Shown piece by piece: positions 31,948 to 42,000 of a DNA stretch of 64,000 nt. Within the stretch, counting starts at the first letter, position 1, and each line of letters begins with the position of its first letter. A program made the translations under genes and the position numbers. The notes under the pieces were generated by a model. That model saw only the letters and a program-made list of their open reading frames with translations, did no database searches and was not told the DNA's origin. Source of the stretch: Paenibacillus radicis (ex Xue et al. 2023) (GTDB lineage: Bacteria > Bacillota > Bacilli > Paenibacillales > NBRC-103111); the NCBI RefSeq assembly GCF_024722015.1, contig NZ_JANQBD010000002.1:186001-250000 (forward strand), in the 5' to 3' direction.

Positions 31948-32692
31948 GGTTTCCTCGTTGATTATCCACCGTATCAGCTTTGTATAACTTAAACCAAACC
32001 GTCCCTAGCCAAGAATCAATTCGATACCAGTTTTGCCATTCTTCTTTGACCACCACGGTTTGCGCAGATAGACTTGAGCCTGTTTCCAAGCCGTCCGGAT
32101 ATCGCATCAGTGGCGTGAGATTCGACAATTCCACTTCCTTATGAACTTCCTTTACCCCATCCAAAAAAGGAAATGTAGGCCGAATCCATTTGTCTCCGGA
32201 CTTCGTTTCGATCAAATAATGGGAATCCCACTTTGCTTTTGTCGTTACAATCTGAGGCGCTAATTTTCCACCGGACGGCTCTGAAAGTAACGGATCGTTA
32301 TATAGCGTTTCAATCCGGCCAAGATCGAGTTTAGTCACGAGCGGCTGCGGATTTCCCCGTAAGGCCTTGTTTGGCACAATAGATAGATCGCCTAGCCATG
32401 TGGAGATTAAGTAAATCGGCACCAAATATCCTTGGCCATGTCCCCAGCGAACCTCTCCCGTCTTCAGAATTTTCACCGTCTGTGGGCCCAACATCCCGAC
32501 CTTTTTACGTTGATCATCATACAAATCAGTATCTTCCAGCAAAGTAATCGTATTCTCACCTGGATGAGGAAGCGCTAAGACGGTAGATTCCGCATAAGCA
32601 GCGCTTATCTTCCATTCACCACTCATACACAAAAAACAGGTGATTATTAATGCTAGCATCACTTTTGTCCGCAACGTTTGCTGCACCTCCAT
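31940..32692 (-). CDS. Secreted protein with SH3-like (GW-type) repeats
   Basis: About 250 residues with a signal peptide (hydrophobic VMLALIITCFLCMSG, cleavage near SAAYAES). The rest has repeated units with Trp-containing ends, for example VRWGHGQGYLVPIYLISTWLGDL and EEWQNWYRIDSWLGTVWFK, like SH3b/GW modules that bind the cell wall. No catalytic domain is seen, so it is probably a wall-associated binding protein. The start is not certain: ATG 32692 is used; a TTG at 32674 has a better ribosome site (GGAGG 11 bp upstream). It overlaps the HAD gene. Confidence 0.72.
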   Translation of the reverse strand: MEVQQTLRTKVMLALIITCFLCMSGEWKISAAYAESTVLALPHPGENTITLLEDTDLYDDQRKKVGMLGPQTVKILKTGEVRWGHGQGYLVPIYLISTWLGDLSIVPNKALRGNPQPLVTKLDLGRIETLYNDPLLSEPSGGKLAPQIVTTKAKWDSHYLIETKSGDKWIRPTFPFLDGVKEVHKEVELSNLTPLMRYPDGLETGSSLSAQTVVVKEEWQNWYRIDSWLGTVWFKLYKADTVDNQRGNHD

Positions 32693-32776
32693 TTCCTTAC
32701 TTTCAGATCCTGTCCCGCCAATAATACCCACCAAATAGAATGAAATCGTCTAAAGCACTTACATTTTACAGCACCC

Positions 32777-33298
32777 CTAATTACTTTGGAGCTTTATTTT
32801 ATCTAAAATGTATCTCACAAATTCCGTTTTATCATTTGCATATTTATGCTTATTTTTGCTATTTACCAATGATAACTCCTGTTTAAGGTTTTCGTATTGA
32901 ACCCTTGCCTCATCGTTAATTCTTAAATAATCTCTGAATGCTAATTGCTCCAGCAAATATCTATTATCACTTTGATACATATGTATCTGGTGTGTTCTTG
33001 GCTCACCTTTGTTAAAGTAATGTCTATCTGGTAAGAGGTCTGGTCCTTTATAGGCATAACTAAGCTTCTCTAGGGGAACCACACAATCTGTTCCATCTTG
33101 AAATGACTGAATCACAATAGCAATATCAATAATGGGCTTTGAACTTAAATCTTTGATTGAGGTACTGCCAATATGATGGACAGATAAAATCTTATTTCCT
33201 ATTACCTCTTCTATCCTCTCTTTTTCTAACAAAAACTCCTTTTCCCACTCCACAGTCCAAGGAATTAAAAACACTTCTCCTTTAGGCAATCCAAGCAT
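32777..33298 (-). CDS. GrpB-family protein (nucleotidyltransferase-like fold)
   Basis: A 173-residue protein of the GrpB/UPF0157 group: HHIGSTSIKDLSSKPIIDIAIVI is the family core, in which GSTS and DI stand where a nucleotidyltransferase has its GS and Asp metal ligands. Later come HYFNKGEPRTHQIHMYQ and LAFRDYLRIN, also typical. Biochemical activity of the family is not well defined. A GGGGGG site precedes the ATG. It is transcribed in the same direction as its neighbours but is separated from them. Confidence 0.88.
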   Translation of the reverse strand: MLGLPKGEVFLIPWTVEWEKEFLLEKERIEEVIGNKILSVHHIGSTSIKDLSSKPIIDIAIVIQSFQDGTDCVVPLEKLSYAYKGPDLLPDRHYFNKGEPRTHQIHMYQSDNRYLLEQLAFRDYLRINDEARVQYENLKQELSLVNSKNKHKYANDKTEFVRYILDKIKLQSN

Positions 33299-34086
33299 CG
33301 CAAGCCCCCCAATTTAACAGGAATAAGATGTTGCTACCCATCCATTTTATAACAGATTGATGAATATGTGGATACATTATTACTATTGCCACATTCTGCC
33401 TGTACATCGGTTTAGCACAATACCCGAATGCCGTTTCGGTGGGTTGTTACGCCATTCCAAAAGCCCTCACCGAGATAAAGCCCGAAGGGCTGGCGGCGAC
33501 TACGGTAAGCCGATGCAGTATCTGTCTGACTCCCCCTCCGACCACTAGTCCTCACAAAATCCTGCAAAAACGCAGTTATTTTCCTACCGAAATTGCTGTA
33601 GAGAGAACAAACCTGCAAAAGTGCATCAATTTTCATGGAAAACGCTCCGGTTTAGCTAAGAATGAAAAAATAAATGCACATTTGCATGAATTCATTAAGA
33701 CTTCGGGTATACCGGCCAAAGGCTGTATAAATGCAGGTTTTTGGGAGCAGGCGATGGCTTCGAGTCGAAAAAAATTCGAATAAAGTTGTGTACACTGTCA
33801 TTACCGTCTAGGGCTAGGCTAGGCACGGAGACGAAAACGGATGACTTCGTCAAGCACCGATTTCGGTTTTGAGCCATAAATCGTCTTTGTCGCTCTTAAG
33901 TTAAAGGGTTTATCAATCTTTTAAAAGTCTTTCAAGAAATCAGATAGTCTTAAATAAATATACCACTACCTGTAAAAAATGGTAATGGTAATGTTCGTAC
34001 TACGTTAATCTCTCTTCGACGTAAGATGGATTGGAATCTTTTCCGTTTGTACAGCATGTGTTGTAAAAGCGTCCTCCATTGTATGA
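33299..34086. other. 788-bp gene-free stretch with palindromic sequences
   Basis: No gene could be supported. The longest open frame (33439-33783, plus) has no ribosome site and runs over an imperfect 20-bp-arm palindrome at 33614-33686. A second small hairpin, AGCCC-GAA-GGGCT, lies at ~33479-33491. The part beyond 33790 is A/T-rich and shows no clear structure. Confidence 0.6.
33614..33686. repeat. Imperfect palindrome, REP-like
   Basis: Two 20-bp arms at 33614-33633 and 33667-33686 match in 16 of 20 positions when one is reversed and complemented (TGCAAAAGTGCAT against TGCAAATGTGCAT). I recall similar TGCAAAA/GTGCAT palindromes between Paenibacillus genes, but only one is seen here. Confidence 0.5.
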
Positions 34087-34755
34087 TTATTCAGAGGGGG
34101 GCTGGCTCCTGCTGTGCTGCAGGAACCAATCGTAAATCTCCATATTGTAGAAAACGGGTGTCAAAGCAGCATGGTCGGCTTCCGGATAAATCGTCAGACG
34201 CGGATTGCCTCCGCATGCTTTCAGCTTCTCAACCATTTCTTCTGCATGATATACGGGTACAGTTGTATCTTTTGCACCATGAAACACCCATACCGGAACA
34301 TCCTTCAGCATATGGACTTTTTCCGTTGGACCTGTGGAACAAATCGGGGCGATTGCAGCGAATCTATCCGGGTCTTCCGCTGCCAAATTCCACGTTCCAA
34401 AGCCACCCATGCTAATTCCCGTCAAATAAATCCGCCCTCTATCAACCGCGTAACGCGCAGACACATCATCAAGCAGTGCAAGTAAAGCATCGTTTTCTAA
34501 ACCCCAAGTTGTGTATGAGGGACATTGTGGCGATACCACGATAAATGGAAAATCCTCTTGTTCCTCAACGAGCTTCGGAATTCCGTATTGTAGTAGACGG
34601 TTCAGATCGGTGCCTCGCTCACCACGTCCATGCAGGAACAGAATGAGCGGCCATTTGCGGTTGGCTTCTTCGTATCCGGTTGGCAAATAAAGCAGGTAAT
34701 CAAGACTTACTTGCTTCGTAATTTCTTTTTCAAGCTTGCATTCTTGTTGTTTCAC
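34087..34755 (-). CDS. Alpha/beta hydrolase, esterase/prolyl-oligopeptidase type
   Basis: A 222-residue alpha/beta hydrolase with all three catalytic residues: nucleophile Ser in LTGISMGGFGTW, Asp in VFHGAKDTTVP and His in PEADHAALT. The oxyanion segment ILFLHGRGERG is also intact. It resembles phospholipase/carboxylesterase and feruloyl-esterase-like proteins, so it likely cuts an ester on a sugar or small molecule. No signal peptide is present. The GTG start has GGGAGGAG 9 bp upstream. It follows an extracellular binding protein gene by 27 bp, hinting at use of a modified carbohydrate. Confidence 0.85.
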   Translation of the reverse strand: MKQQECKLEKEITKQVSLDYLLYLPTGYEEANRKWPLILFLHGRGERGTDLNRLLQYGIPKLVEEQEDFPFIVVSPQCPSYTTWGLENDALLALLDDVSARYAVDRGRIYLTGISMGGFGTWNLAAEDPDRFAAIAPICSTGPTEKVHMLKDVPVWVFHGAKDTTVPVYHAEEMVEKLKACGGNPRLTIYPEADHAALTPVFYNMEIYDWFLQHSRSQPPSE

Positions 34756-34782
34756 AATTGTTGTCTCCTCCCGTATGGTATT

Positions 34783-36318
34783 CTATTTACCGCTCGCTTT
34801 AACACGGTCCTGATATGCTTTGTTATATTCCTGAATAATCTTCATATAGTTGGCATCTGCCTTCAACAGTTTTACATAGTTATCCCAGGCATCGATTGTT
34901 TCTCTGCCCATGATCACTTTTACTTTAAAATCGGCAATTTTTTTCGAATAATCGGCTCCGAGCTTTTGATTCGTTTCCGAAATAAGGCCGATCGAAGGAT
35001 CCGCAATGCTCACCTTTAAGCGCTCGTCGATAATCTTTTTGTTGCGTTCGAATAATTCTTTAGGCATTCCCGTCCGGTAAGCCCACAAATATTTGTCGTA
35101 CCGTTCGAAAATTTTCCCAAAGGAGCTTTGCGCTACACTGTCCTTCAACGCTTGCTCAGTCGTTATTTTAAATCCGTCCTGAACCTTATAGTGCACACCC
35201 TCGAACCCATAGCAGGCCAACATAAACCCTTCCTCCGTTGCTCCGTAATCCAACAGCGCGAGAATTTTTTTCACCTTGTCCTCGGGAACCTTTTTGGGAA
35301 TCAGGAAAAGCCCGGAAAAACCCGAAGTTTGGAAAGCGACATTACCAGACGGGCCCTTTAAATAAGACAAAGGAAGGAAATCCGCCTTCTGGTTCGTTTT
35401 AACCAATTCGGCTGTCGAACGCCAGATGCCTTCCACGGTATCTATATGTAATCCTGCCTTCCCTGCCTTTGCCATATCCTCCGTTTGCGAACCCTTCATT
35501 GCAGCGAAATCTTCGGGTATCAACTTCTCCTTGTACAACCTGTTCAACCAGATCAAGGCGTCGTGTGTGCCCGGTTCGAGTTCAGTGTTGATCATCTTCC
35601 CATCCTGCAGCTTCCATTTGCCGTTGCTCTCATTCAGCACATTTTGCACAAAATTATATTCATTCATCGTATAGCCAAGCGTGTTGGGCTTGCCGTCACC
35701 ATCCGGATCATTGAGTGTAAAGGCTTTCAGAACCTCGTACAATTCATTCAACGTTTCCGGCATTTTCAAATTCAGCTTGTCCAACCAGTCCTTGCGTATG
35801 GAAGGCAGCGTGTTTCCACCCTCGAGTGGACGTACCGATGGGATGATGAAATGCTTTCCATTGATTGTCGTTTTCTCCCATACTTCCTTCGGATATTCCA
35901 TCAAGTGCGGATAATCCTTCAGAAAAGGTGTCAAATCCCAAAATGCCCCCTGATCGACCATCTGACGCATAAGCGGATTGATTAAATCGCTGACTTTCAT
36001 CAGATCCGGCATTTCTCCCGAAGCCAGCACGGCATTTTGCTTTTCCACGTAACTATTCGGTGATACCCATGTAATCTTCAACTTCGTGTTTGTGCGTTTC
36101 TCAAATTCCTTTAACACCGGATTATCATCACCTGGTGGCTCAGTTGTATTAAATTCGGTAAGAATACTGATTTCCGCAGGCAATTCCTTGACTACAGTTT
36201 TCGCCGCTGTCCCCCCGTCTATTTTGTCACCGCCGCAGGCAGTCAACAGTGATGCCATCAAACAGACAGCAGTACCAAGCTTTATGTTTTTGTGAAACCA
36301 ATGTTCGTATCGAATCAT
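34783..36318 (-). CDS. Extracellular solute-binding lipoprotein (sugar ABC type), without permease genes
   Basis: A 511-residue lipoprotein with signal and lipobox LLTAC. The binding fold of the large LplA-like family is clear: ISILTEFNTTEPPGDDNPVLKEFEKRTNTK early, ASGEMPDLMKVSDL, TLNDPDGDGKPNTLGYTMN and a C-terminal QEYNKAYQDRVKASGK. These proteins deliver oligosaccharides to a pair of permeases that share a common ATPase. No permease genes are near, so its partners must be elsewhere or it is a stand-alone receptor. It is co-transcribed with the esterase downstream. Confidence 0.9.
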   Translation of the reverse strand: MIRYEHWFHKNIKLGTAVCLMASLLTACGGDKIDGGTAAKTVVKELPAEISILTEFNTTEPPGDDNPVLKEFEKRTNTKLKITWVSPNSYVEKQNAVLASGEMPDLMKVSDLINPLMRQMVDQGAFWDLTPFLKDYPHLMEYPKEVWEKTTINGKHFIIPSVRPLEGGNTLPSIRKDWLDKLNLKMPETLNELYEVLKAFTLNDPDGDGKPNTLGYTMNEYNFVQNVLNESNGKWKLQDGKMINTELEPGTHDALIWLNRLYKEKLIPEDFAAMKGSQTEDMAKAGKAGLHIDTVEGIWRSTAELVKTNQKADFLPLSYLKGPSGNVAFQTSGFSGLFLIPKKVPEDKVKKILALLDYGATEEGFMLACYGFEGVHYKVQDGFKITTEQALKDSVAQSSFGKIFERYDKYLWAYRTGMPKELFERNKKIIDERLKVSIADPSIGLISETNQKLGADYSKKIADFKVKVIMGRETIDAWDNYVKLLKADANYMKIIQEYNKAYQDRVKASGK

Positions 36319-36684
36319 GAAAAATCCTCCCCTTTCGATTCTCGACCCCCACGCACTTGCTCTACAGATAATTGTCCCGCCTTAGGCTATGCCAGGAGGA
36401 TTGGATTCTTCCTTTCCCCTTCGATCCAACGACTCCTCGCGATGAATGTATCTTAATCGCATTTACCTCCTTCACGTGCTGTTCGCCTCTTTAATTAACT
36501 CTATTAAATATAAAAATCGCACACGACAAAGTCTCCTTCCATAATTACTGAAACCGATAATTGATCAACTTGGGTTACATTTAATTATAGGGCGGGAACT
36601 AACGTTAGATAATGTGTGCGTTTGACCTATTTGTAATTATTTTTACATTATTCGGTTGCAGCATTGCCTCTATTAAAATTTGGG
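36319..36684. other. Upstream region of the binding-protein gene
   Basis: About 365 bp without a gene. On the minus strand a TATAAT box lies near 36593, with only a weak -35 partner (TTATCT). The palindrome TAACGTTA (~36601-36608) lies between them and might be an operator. No small open frame with a ribosome site was seen. Confidence 0.45.
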
Positions 36685-36723
36685 CAACAAAAAAAGCCCT
36701 CTACTCCAAAGGAATGAGGGCTG
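36685..36723 (-). terminator. Terminator downstream of the SRPBCC gene
   Basis: AGCCCTC and GAGGGCT pair, with inner TCC/GGA pairs, and the minus strand continues with seven U. It lies ~140 bp after the SRPBCC gene stop. Confidence 0.82.
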
Positions 36724-36860
36724 AATTAAAGAATATACTGTCGCCTCGAAATGAAGCGGGTATTCTGTGCTTTACTTCGAGGTAGCCTCCCCGCTGCCAT
36801 ACAGCTTACTGTCGGAACGACCGCCGGTTATCAAAGCCAGGTAGCCATTCCTCTTGTTCC

Positions 36861-37376
36861 TTACTTGACCTCGTTCAGACGTTCTTCCAGTCGATCCCAC
36901 GTTTCGGTGATGCCTTGCATCATGCCCATATCTATGACCGTCTTGAGTGCTTCCGCCGAGACATATTCAGCACGATTAACTAGCTTCGTTTTGCCGCCCA
37001 AATCGATGAATTCCAATGTGACCTCCGTCGAAGGCATAGATTCATTCGTATTGCCTTCGGAATCCGAGAAGGAGTCGACCAAGACGATTTTCTCCGGCTC
37101 AACAATTTCCTTATAGACCGCTTTACCCCAAGATTCCATACCGAAAAATTGACCTTGGTTCTCATCGACACACTTCATACAGAAGTGCCAAACTCCGCCC
37201 ACCCGGAAATCGACCTTGCAAATTGGAAGCTCCCAGCCTCTCGGACCCCACCAGTGCTTCAGATGCTCAGGCTCTTTAAACATCTTGAAAACGAGATCGC
37301 GCGGTGCGTTGAAGACACGCTCCAGCACCAGTACCCGTTCATTCTCTACCCTCGAAACCATTGTGTTGTCAGACAT
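36861..37376 (-). CDS. SRPBCC-family (AHSA1-like) protein
   Basis: A 171-residue protein of the START/Bet v1-like fold: RVFNAPRDLVFKMFKEPEHLKHWWGPRG at the start (cited as residues 20-47), DFRVGGVWHFCMK, TEVTLEFIDLGGKTKLVNRAEY and a C-terminal helix GITETWDRLEERLNEV. The family binds hydrophobic ligands; bacterial AHSA1-type members often sit next to an ArsR regulator, as here (gap 30 bp). The ligand and purpose are not known. Confidence 0.9.
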   Translation of the reverse strand: MSDNTMVSRVENERVLVLERVFNAPRDLVFKMFKEPEHLKHWWGPRGWELPICKVDFRVGGVWHFCMKCVDENQGQFFGMESWGKAVYKEIVEPEKIVLVDSFSDSEGNTNESMPSTEVTLEFIDLGGKTKLVNRAEYVSAEALKTVIDMGMMQGITETWDRLEERLNEVK

Positions 37377-37406
37377 TGAAATTCCTCCTCATCAATTTGA
37401 ATGATC

Positions 37407-37751
37407 CTATGAATGATTCTTGTTTTGCAGTTCCCGCAAGTAGTCGTCCAGATTGTCAAATCTTTCTTCCATGGTGCGTCGAAAGGACTTCACCCAAGAA
37501 TCTAGCTCTTGGAAGGGCTCGGACTTCAATCTGTAAATTCGGCGGTTGGCTTCGGCCTGAACATCCACAATCCCGTTGTCACTAAGCACCTTCAGATGCT
37601 TCGAGGCTTGGGGCTGACGGAGTCCCAGCCGGTCAGCAATTTCCCCTACGGTCAGGGGACCTTCGCGCAGGAGTTCAACAATATGCATACGATTCGGTTC
37701 GGCCAAAGCGCTCAGCGTCGTCATATTCATGCCCGGATTCTTACCTGACAT
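37407..37751 (-). CDS. ArsR-family repressor paired with the SRPBCC gene
   Basis: A ~114-residue winged-helix protein: LSALAEPNRMHIVELLRE, TVGEIADRLGLRQPQASKHL and the wing ANRRIYRL, then ERFDNLDDYLRELQNK. It is the close paralogue of the protein at 11119-11454. The ATG at 37751 has GAGGTGAG 4 bp upstream; a GTG three codons earlier is less likely. It is in one operon with the SRPBCC gene and its promoter has an inverted repeat in the spacer, suggesting self-repression. Confidence 0.9.
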   Translation of the reverse strand: MSGKNPGMNMTTLSALAEPNRMHIVELLREGPLTVGEIADRLGLRQPQASKHLKVLSDNGIVDVQAEANRRIYRLKSEPFQELDSWVKSFRRTMEERFDNLDDYLRELQNKNHS

Positions 37752-37829
37752 GATGCTCACCTCATGTAATCAGTGTCTTCTTATCAAGCCATCCTCCTTC
37801 ATCACTATAGTCAACTTGTTGTTGAATTA

Positions 37830-37859
37830 AATATACTCCATAAGGAATATACCTGTCAA
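37830..37859 (-). promoter_or_regulatory. Promoter and operator of the ArsR-SRPBCC operon
   Basis: TTGACA (37859-37854), 18-bp spacer, TATATT (37835-37830). The spacer holds ATATTCC-TTAT-GGAGTAT, an inverted repeat where an ArsR dimer would block RNA polymerase. The same layout occurs before the paralogue at 11119. Confidence 0.8.
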
Positions 37860-38045
37860 GGAATATTCATGAAAAATGTTCAACAAAATCTATCGAGTAT
37901 CAATATCTATTACTTCCCACTCTGTCTCTTTGTTATCAAGTAATAAAAAATATTCTCTGATAAAGCCCTTTTAGGCAAACTGGAGGAATTGATGGGTAAA
38001 AGTTTCAGTTCATTCTAAAGTTGCTTGAAACACATATGCAATAAC

Positions 38046-38696
38046 AGAAAAATGCGTTACGGCATCCTTGGTGTACGATCTACGTTCATGAGCTTTGGAG
38101 GGATGGTTGTGAGATTATCGCCGCTGTTGAGTTGAAGTCGTGTCCCTTGAACGGAAGGCTTGCAGCGGGAGGAACACAAGCTTCAATGGTAGGTTGCATA
38201 CCCGAGCTATCACCGAGGTGACGACCAGGGAGGACGCTTATGATCCTCCACCCCATACCATTCCCTCTTATGTTCTACTTCGTGCTTTGCGCCGCTTCCT
38301 TACTCCCCTAAGCCGGTCTACGAGCCGTTATTGATAGCCATGAACTCCTCTAGCAATGTTCCATGTACAGTTAGCTTCACTATACTTTTAGTGAAGAGAT
38401 CATCTGCACATAACCTTAAACAACACGCCAGTACTTCATCCACGGAAGTGAAGGTCAATACGGAAGTAATTGTTCCTCTATCACTTGAAAAGTCCAAAAA
38501 TCAGAGTGATAAGGGAACAGCCAGTTCCGTTATTGCTCTGTTTTTGTGCATAAATGCTCCAATTCAGCCAACATAACGGAATTCCTGCTTCCGCTATCGC
38601 CCCGGATTGGAGGCGGCAGATGGAATAGCGGAACTTTCAGTTCCGTATAACCCTCCCAGAGCTCATCGCCGTTATCCCTATAAAAATCCCCCTTGA
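38046..38696. repeat. Dispersed non-coding repeat, copy 2
   Basis: This 651-bp stretch aligns with 28833-29407 in the same direction, with ~75 bp extra near 38075-38150. The short stems in the left half and the four GGAA/TTCC hairpins in the right half are all kept, and several differences fall in loops. It lies between the ArsR-SRPBCC operon and the giant surface-protein gene. The 350 bp from 38697 to the next terminator show no gene. Confidence 0.85.
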
Positions 38697-38944
38697 TCAT
38701 GGGAAGCATTTAAAGGTCTTAAGCCTTTATGTAGCTCTAATCTAAGCAAGGTAGACGGCTCACTCACTCTTCATTCATTCAAAAAGCTTTCTGGTCCAAA
38801 TCCAAAATTTTTCACTGAAGAGACATTTCAATCTTAAAGGCAGCTTGTCTTGCGAAATAAATAGGGTACCCTTGGTAAACTTATATTAGAAAGGACACTT
38901 CACTTTAGTACTGTAAAACAAAGCACTTAAACTTTCTTTTACAT

Positions 38945-38990
38945 AGAAAAGCAGCCATCGCAGAGGAACCTCTACGACAGCTGCTTTCTC
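38945..38990. terminator. Strong terminator after the giant SLH gene
   Basis: A long stem (AGAAAAGCAGC...CAGAGG with CCTCT...GCTGCTTTCT) with a 3-base loop and U-rich ends on both strands. It lies 110 bp after the stop of the giant gene. Confidence 0.85.
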
Positions 38991-39099
38991 AATTCAAGGA
39001 AAGCAAGCTATCCCTAAGATCAAAGCCGATTGAAAATCTCCAACTTGATTTGTGAATGGACCATTTATAATTTATAGTCAATTCTTCGAGTGAGAAATG

Positions 39100-42000
39100 C
39101 TAAAGCTTCTTCTGAATTTCCTGAACTTCGTGCTTTTTCAGCAATCTTCCAATCACAATCACAGCTTGAGCGCGGGTCGTAACACCTTCAGGCTCGAAGG
39201 CCTCGTCTTTAACACCCTGCATCAAACCTTCCTGCAGCACCATTTCTACATCCGCTTTGGCCCAGCTCTTAATCTGGCTGCTGTCCGTAAATACCTCTAA
39301 TACAGCTTGCTTGGCAGGCGAGTTGCGGCTTAAGCCAGCAAGTGAGTAAGCCCGGCTGATCATTACGGCCATCTGCTCGCGCGTAATGGTCTCGTTAGGT
39401 GAGAAAATTCCAGACTTTAAGCCATTTACGAGCCCTTGGGATGCGGCTGCCACAACAGCCTCGTAGTACCAAGCTCCTCGATCCACATCGCTGAACAGAT
39501 CCGTTTGGTTGTTAACAGGTACCTGGATACCCAATGCCCTTACAAGCATCGCGGCGAATTCAGCTCTAGTTACGGAACCTTCCGGATTGAACTCCGTTTT
39601 CGAGACTCCATTAACCAATAGACGCTGCTCCATCCAATCGATATCCTGCTTGGCCCAATGTCCTTCCGTATCCACAAACCGGCTAGATAAGCTCAATACG
39701 GCATACAGGCCAGAAGCTCTGATTCCAAATAACAGCCCATTGCCACTCTCTTTTTTATTCGGAACAAAACTCCATGACGAGGTAGCTGAATCGTAATGAT
39801 ATACCGCCTGAGGAAGCCCTTCCTTCACTGTAGAAAATTGCCCCTTCAGCGCATTTTTTGCTGGCAACGTGAGAAGGGTACGCTGATCGCCGTATACAGT
39901 TTCCGCAAAAACAGCTACCGCCCCTGTAATCTTTTGCAAAGCATCATTTTGTCGTTGCGCTGCTGCGAAGGCTGCTTTCTCCTGCTCTTCCTGCCCCTTG
40001 GCAACTACAACACGGAACTTTGTCCCTTCAGCCAACCCTCTAATTTGAAGCGCCGAGGCATCCAACCACAGATTCATTCGTTCCGTCTTTATGAACAGTA
40101 GCGCTTGAGCATCCTCCAATTGGTATAGCACTTCGATTGGAAATTGAAGGATAACCTCATCCACCTGCTCCATTACCTCAACGTAGAGCTCCTTCTGTTT
40201 CTTACCATCCTTTAAAGCTTCAGTGACCGCAGCCTGGTGGATTTCCACCACTAGGGCAGTTCTTCCATTAGAGTCCGTTATCTTCTCCCTAACAGCCGTC
40301 TCACTTAAGTTCAACATATTCTCGACTGCCACACTTGGGGCAGAAGGTCCTGAAGCTCCCGATGATTTGCCGGAATTCGGATTGTTATCCCTATACAAGA
40401 CTTGAATTGTATAAGATTTCTGCTGGCCCGATTCCGATTCGACCACTACCCGGATGATTCTGTCGCTTGGTATTGCCACCTTGTTCGCAACACCGTTTTC
40501 GACAGCCTTTCCGCCAATTTGCAGCTTGGCTTTAGTATCAGCCACCTCTGCTGTTACCCCCAACTCCGTTGTACCAGGTGTGACCAACACGCTGTATTCA
40601 GTCGTTACGGGGTTAAACTCCGGCGTCAATATGCCGGTGCTGACCGATAAAGCTCTAAGATCGTTAACTGCGCTATGAACATAGCCAACCTGTATGAGAT
40701 AGGTTTTCTCCAATACTCCACCGCCAAGCTTTACCGTAACCGTAATGATTCCGTCCTCGGGTACGGTCACGATTTTGCTCAACCCGCTTACAGCTAATTC
40801 CGTACCTATTTTTAATGTGGCGTTCGTATCCATTGCAGTTGCCGTTAAAGCAACCTCCTTGGTACCTGTAGGAAGCTGCAGGCTGTATGAAGTTACAGAC
40901 GGATTAAATATAGGAGATAGAGCTCCATTGCTTACGGTCAACCCGTTTAAATTCGGATTAAGATCAGGCTGTAATGAGAAGACAGCGGCAGCTGTCCCAT
41001 TACCTTCGATATCCTTCACCGCTCCCTCCAAAAGCTTTAAGCTTGATGCCTCCATGACGGAATCGCTTAGAGTCAACAACAGTTCACGGGTTTCGACGGT
41101 ACCTTGTTTCATAACAGCAACGGCAGAGCCGACTGTATCGGCTATTCCGTTCAATTGGAACTTGGCTGCATCAGCCGCGATTTGAATAGGCTCATTAAAC
41201 TTGATTCGGACAATCCTGCCTCCGCTTTCTACCTTAACGGATTCCACCACTGGGCCTGCCGCATCCAGCTCCTTCACCGTGAACGGATGAGGTCCCGCAT
41301 CCTTCTCCAGCATAGAAGCATTTGCATAGCTGGTAAAATAACTCCGAACCAGCTTCATGTTGTAGACTCTGCCAGCCGTGAGAGGTGTCTTCGGAATAAA
41401 GCGGACCGTCCGAGAAAGCATAACTCCCGGCTCCTTTGCGCTCTCCTCTTTTTTAATAAAAGCAAACGTCCCCTCAAGCACAGCATTGCTCGCATCGGTA
41501 ACCACAACTGCGCCTTCTGTGAGGCCGGATGTTTTAAGATACTTGGAAAACGTAATATCAACATAGCTCCCGCCTGTGTAGGTCACTCCCGTTACATTTG
41601 AAACCACCGGAGGAGTCCGGGAAATCAAGCCTGCATTGACCTCCGTATGCGGAGGTGGTACATCCAGCTCATCACTTGTTTGGGTCTCATATGCTCCTTT
41701 ATTCCAAATGACCTTCCACTTGCCTGGAGGCACATCCCAACCATATTTACCGTTGCTATCCGTTGATTGAGGATTAATCTGATCATACTCCTCTGCATTC
41801 CATACCTTCCACGTACCGTTGTCCGTATCCAGATACAGAACTGTTGCCGTCACACCCTCAATGGGGTTGCTCTTCACAGCTTCATAGACGTAACCACTCG
41901 GATCATAGATCCACTTGGGATTCGCTACCATGCGGCCCTTCTTCTTTTTTCTGTCCGGATTATCATTACACTTATTGTAGCCCGTACCAACGGCATCAAT

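Noticed and set aside
33439..33783. 114-codon plus-strand frame
   Set aside because: No ribosome site, odd composition, and it spans a palindrome; most likely chance.
36861..37376. A second SRPBCC gene expected next to the ArsR gene at 11119
   Set aside because: The region around 10984-11118 has no SRPBCC sequence; that regulator is followed by a VOC gene only.
38331..38576. 81-codon plus-strand frame within repeat copy 2
   Set aside because: It lies over the hairpin half of the repeat and has no counterpart in copy 1.
41104..41601. Long plus-strand frames opposite the giant surface-protein gene
   Set aside because: They follow from the codon composition of the real gene on the minus strand and have no ribosome sites.
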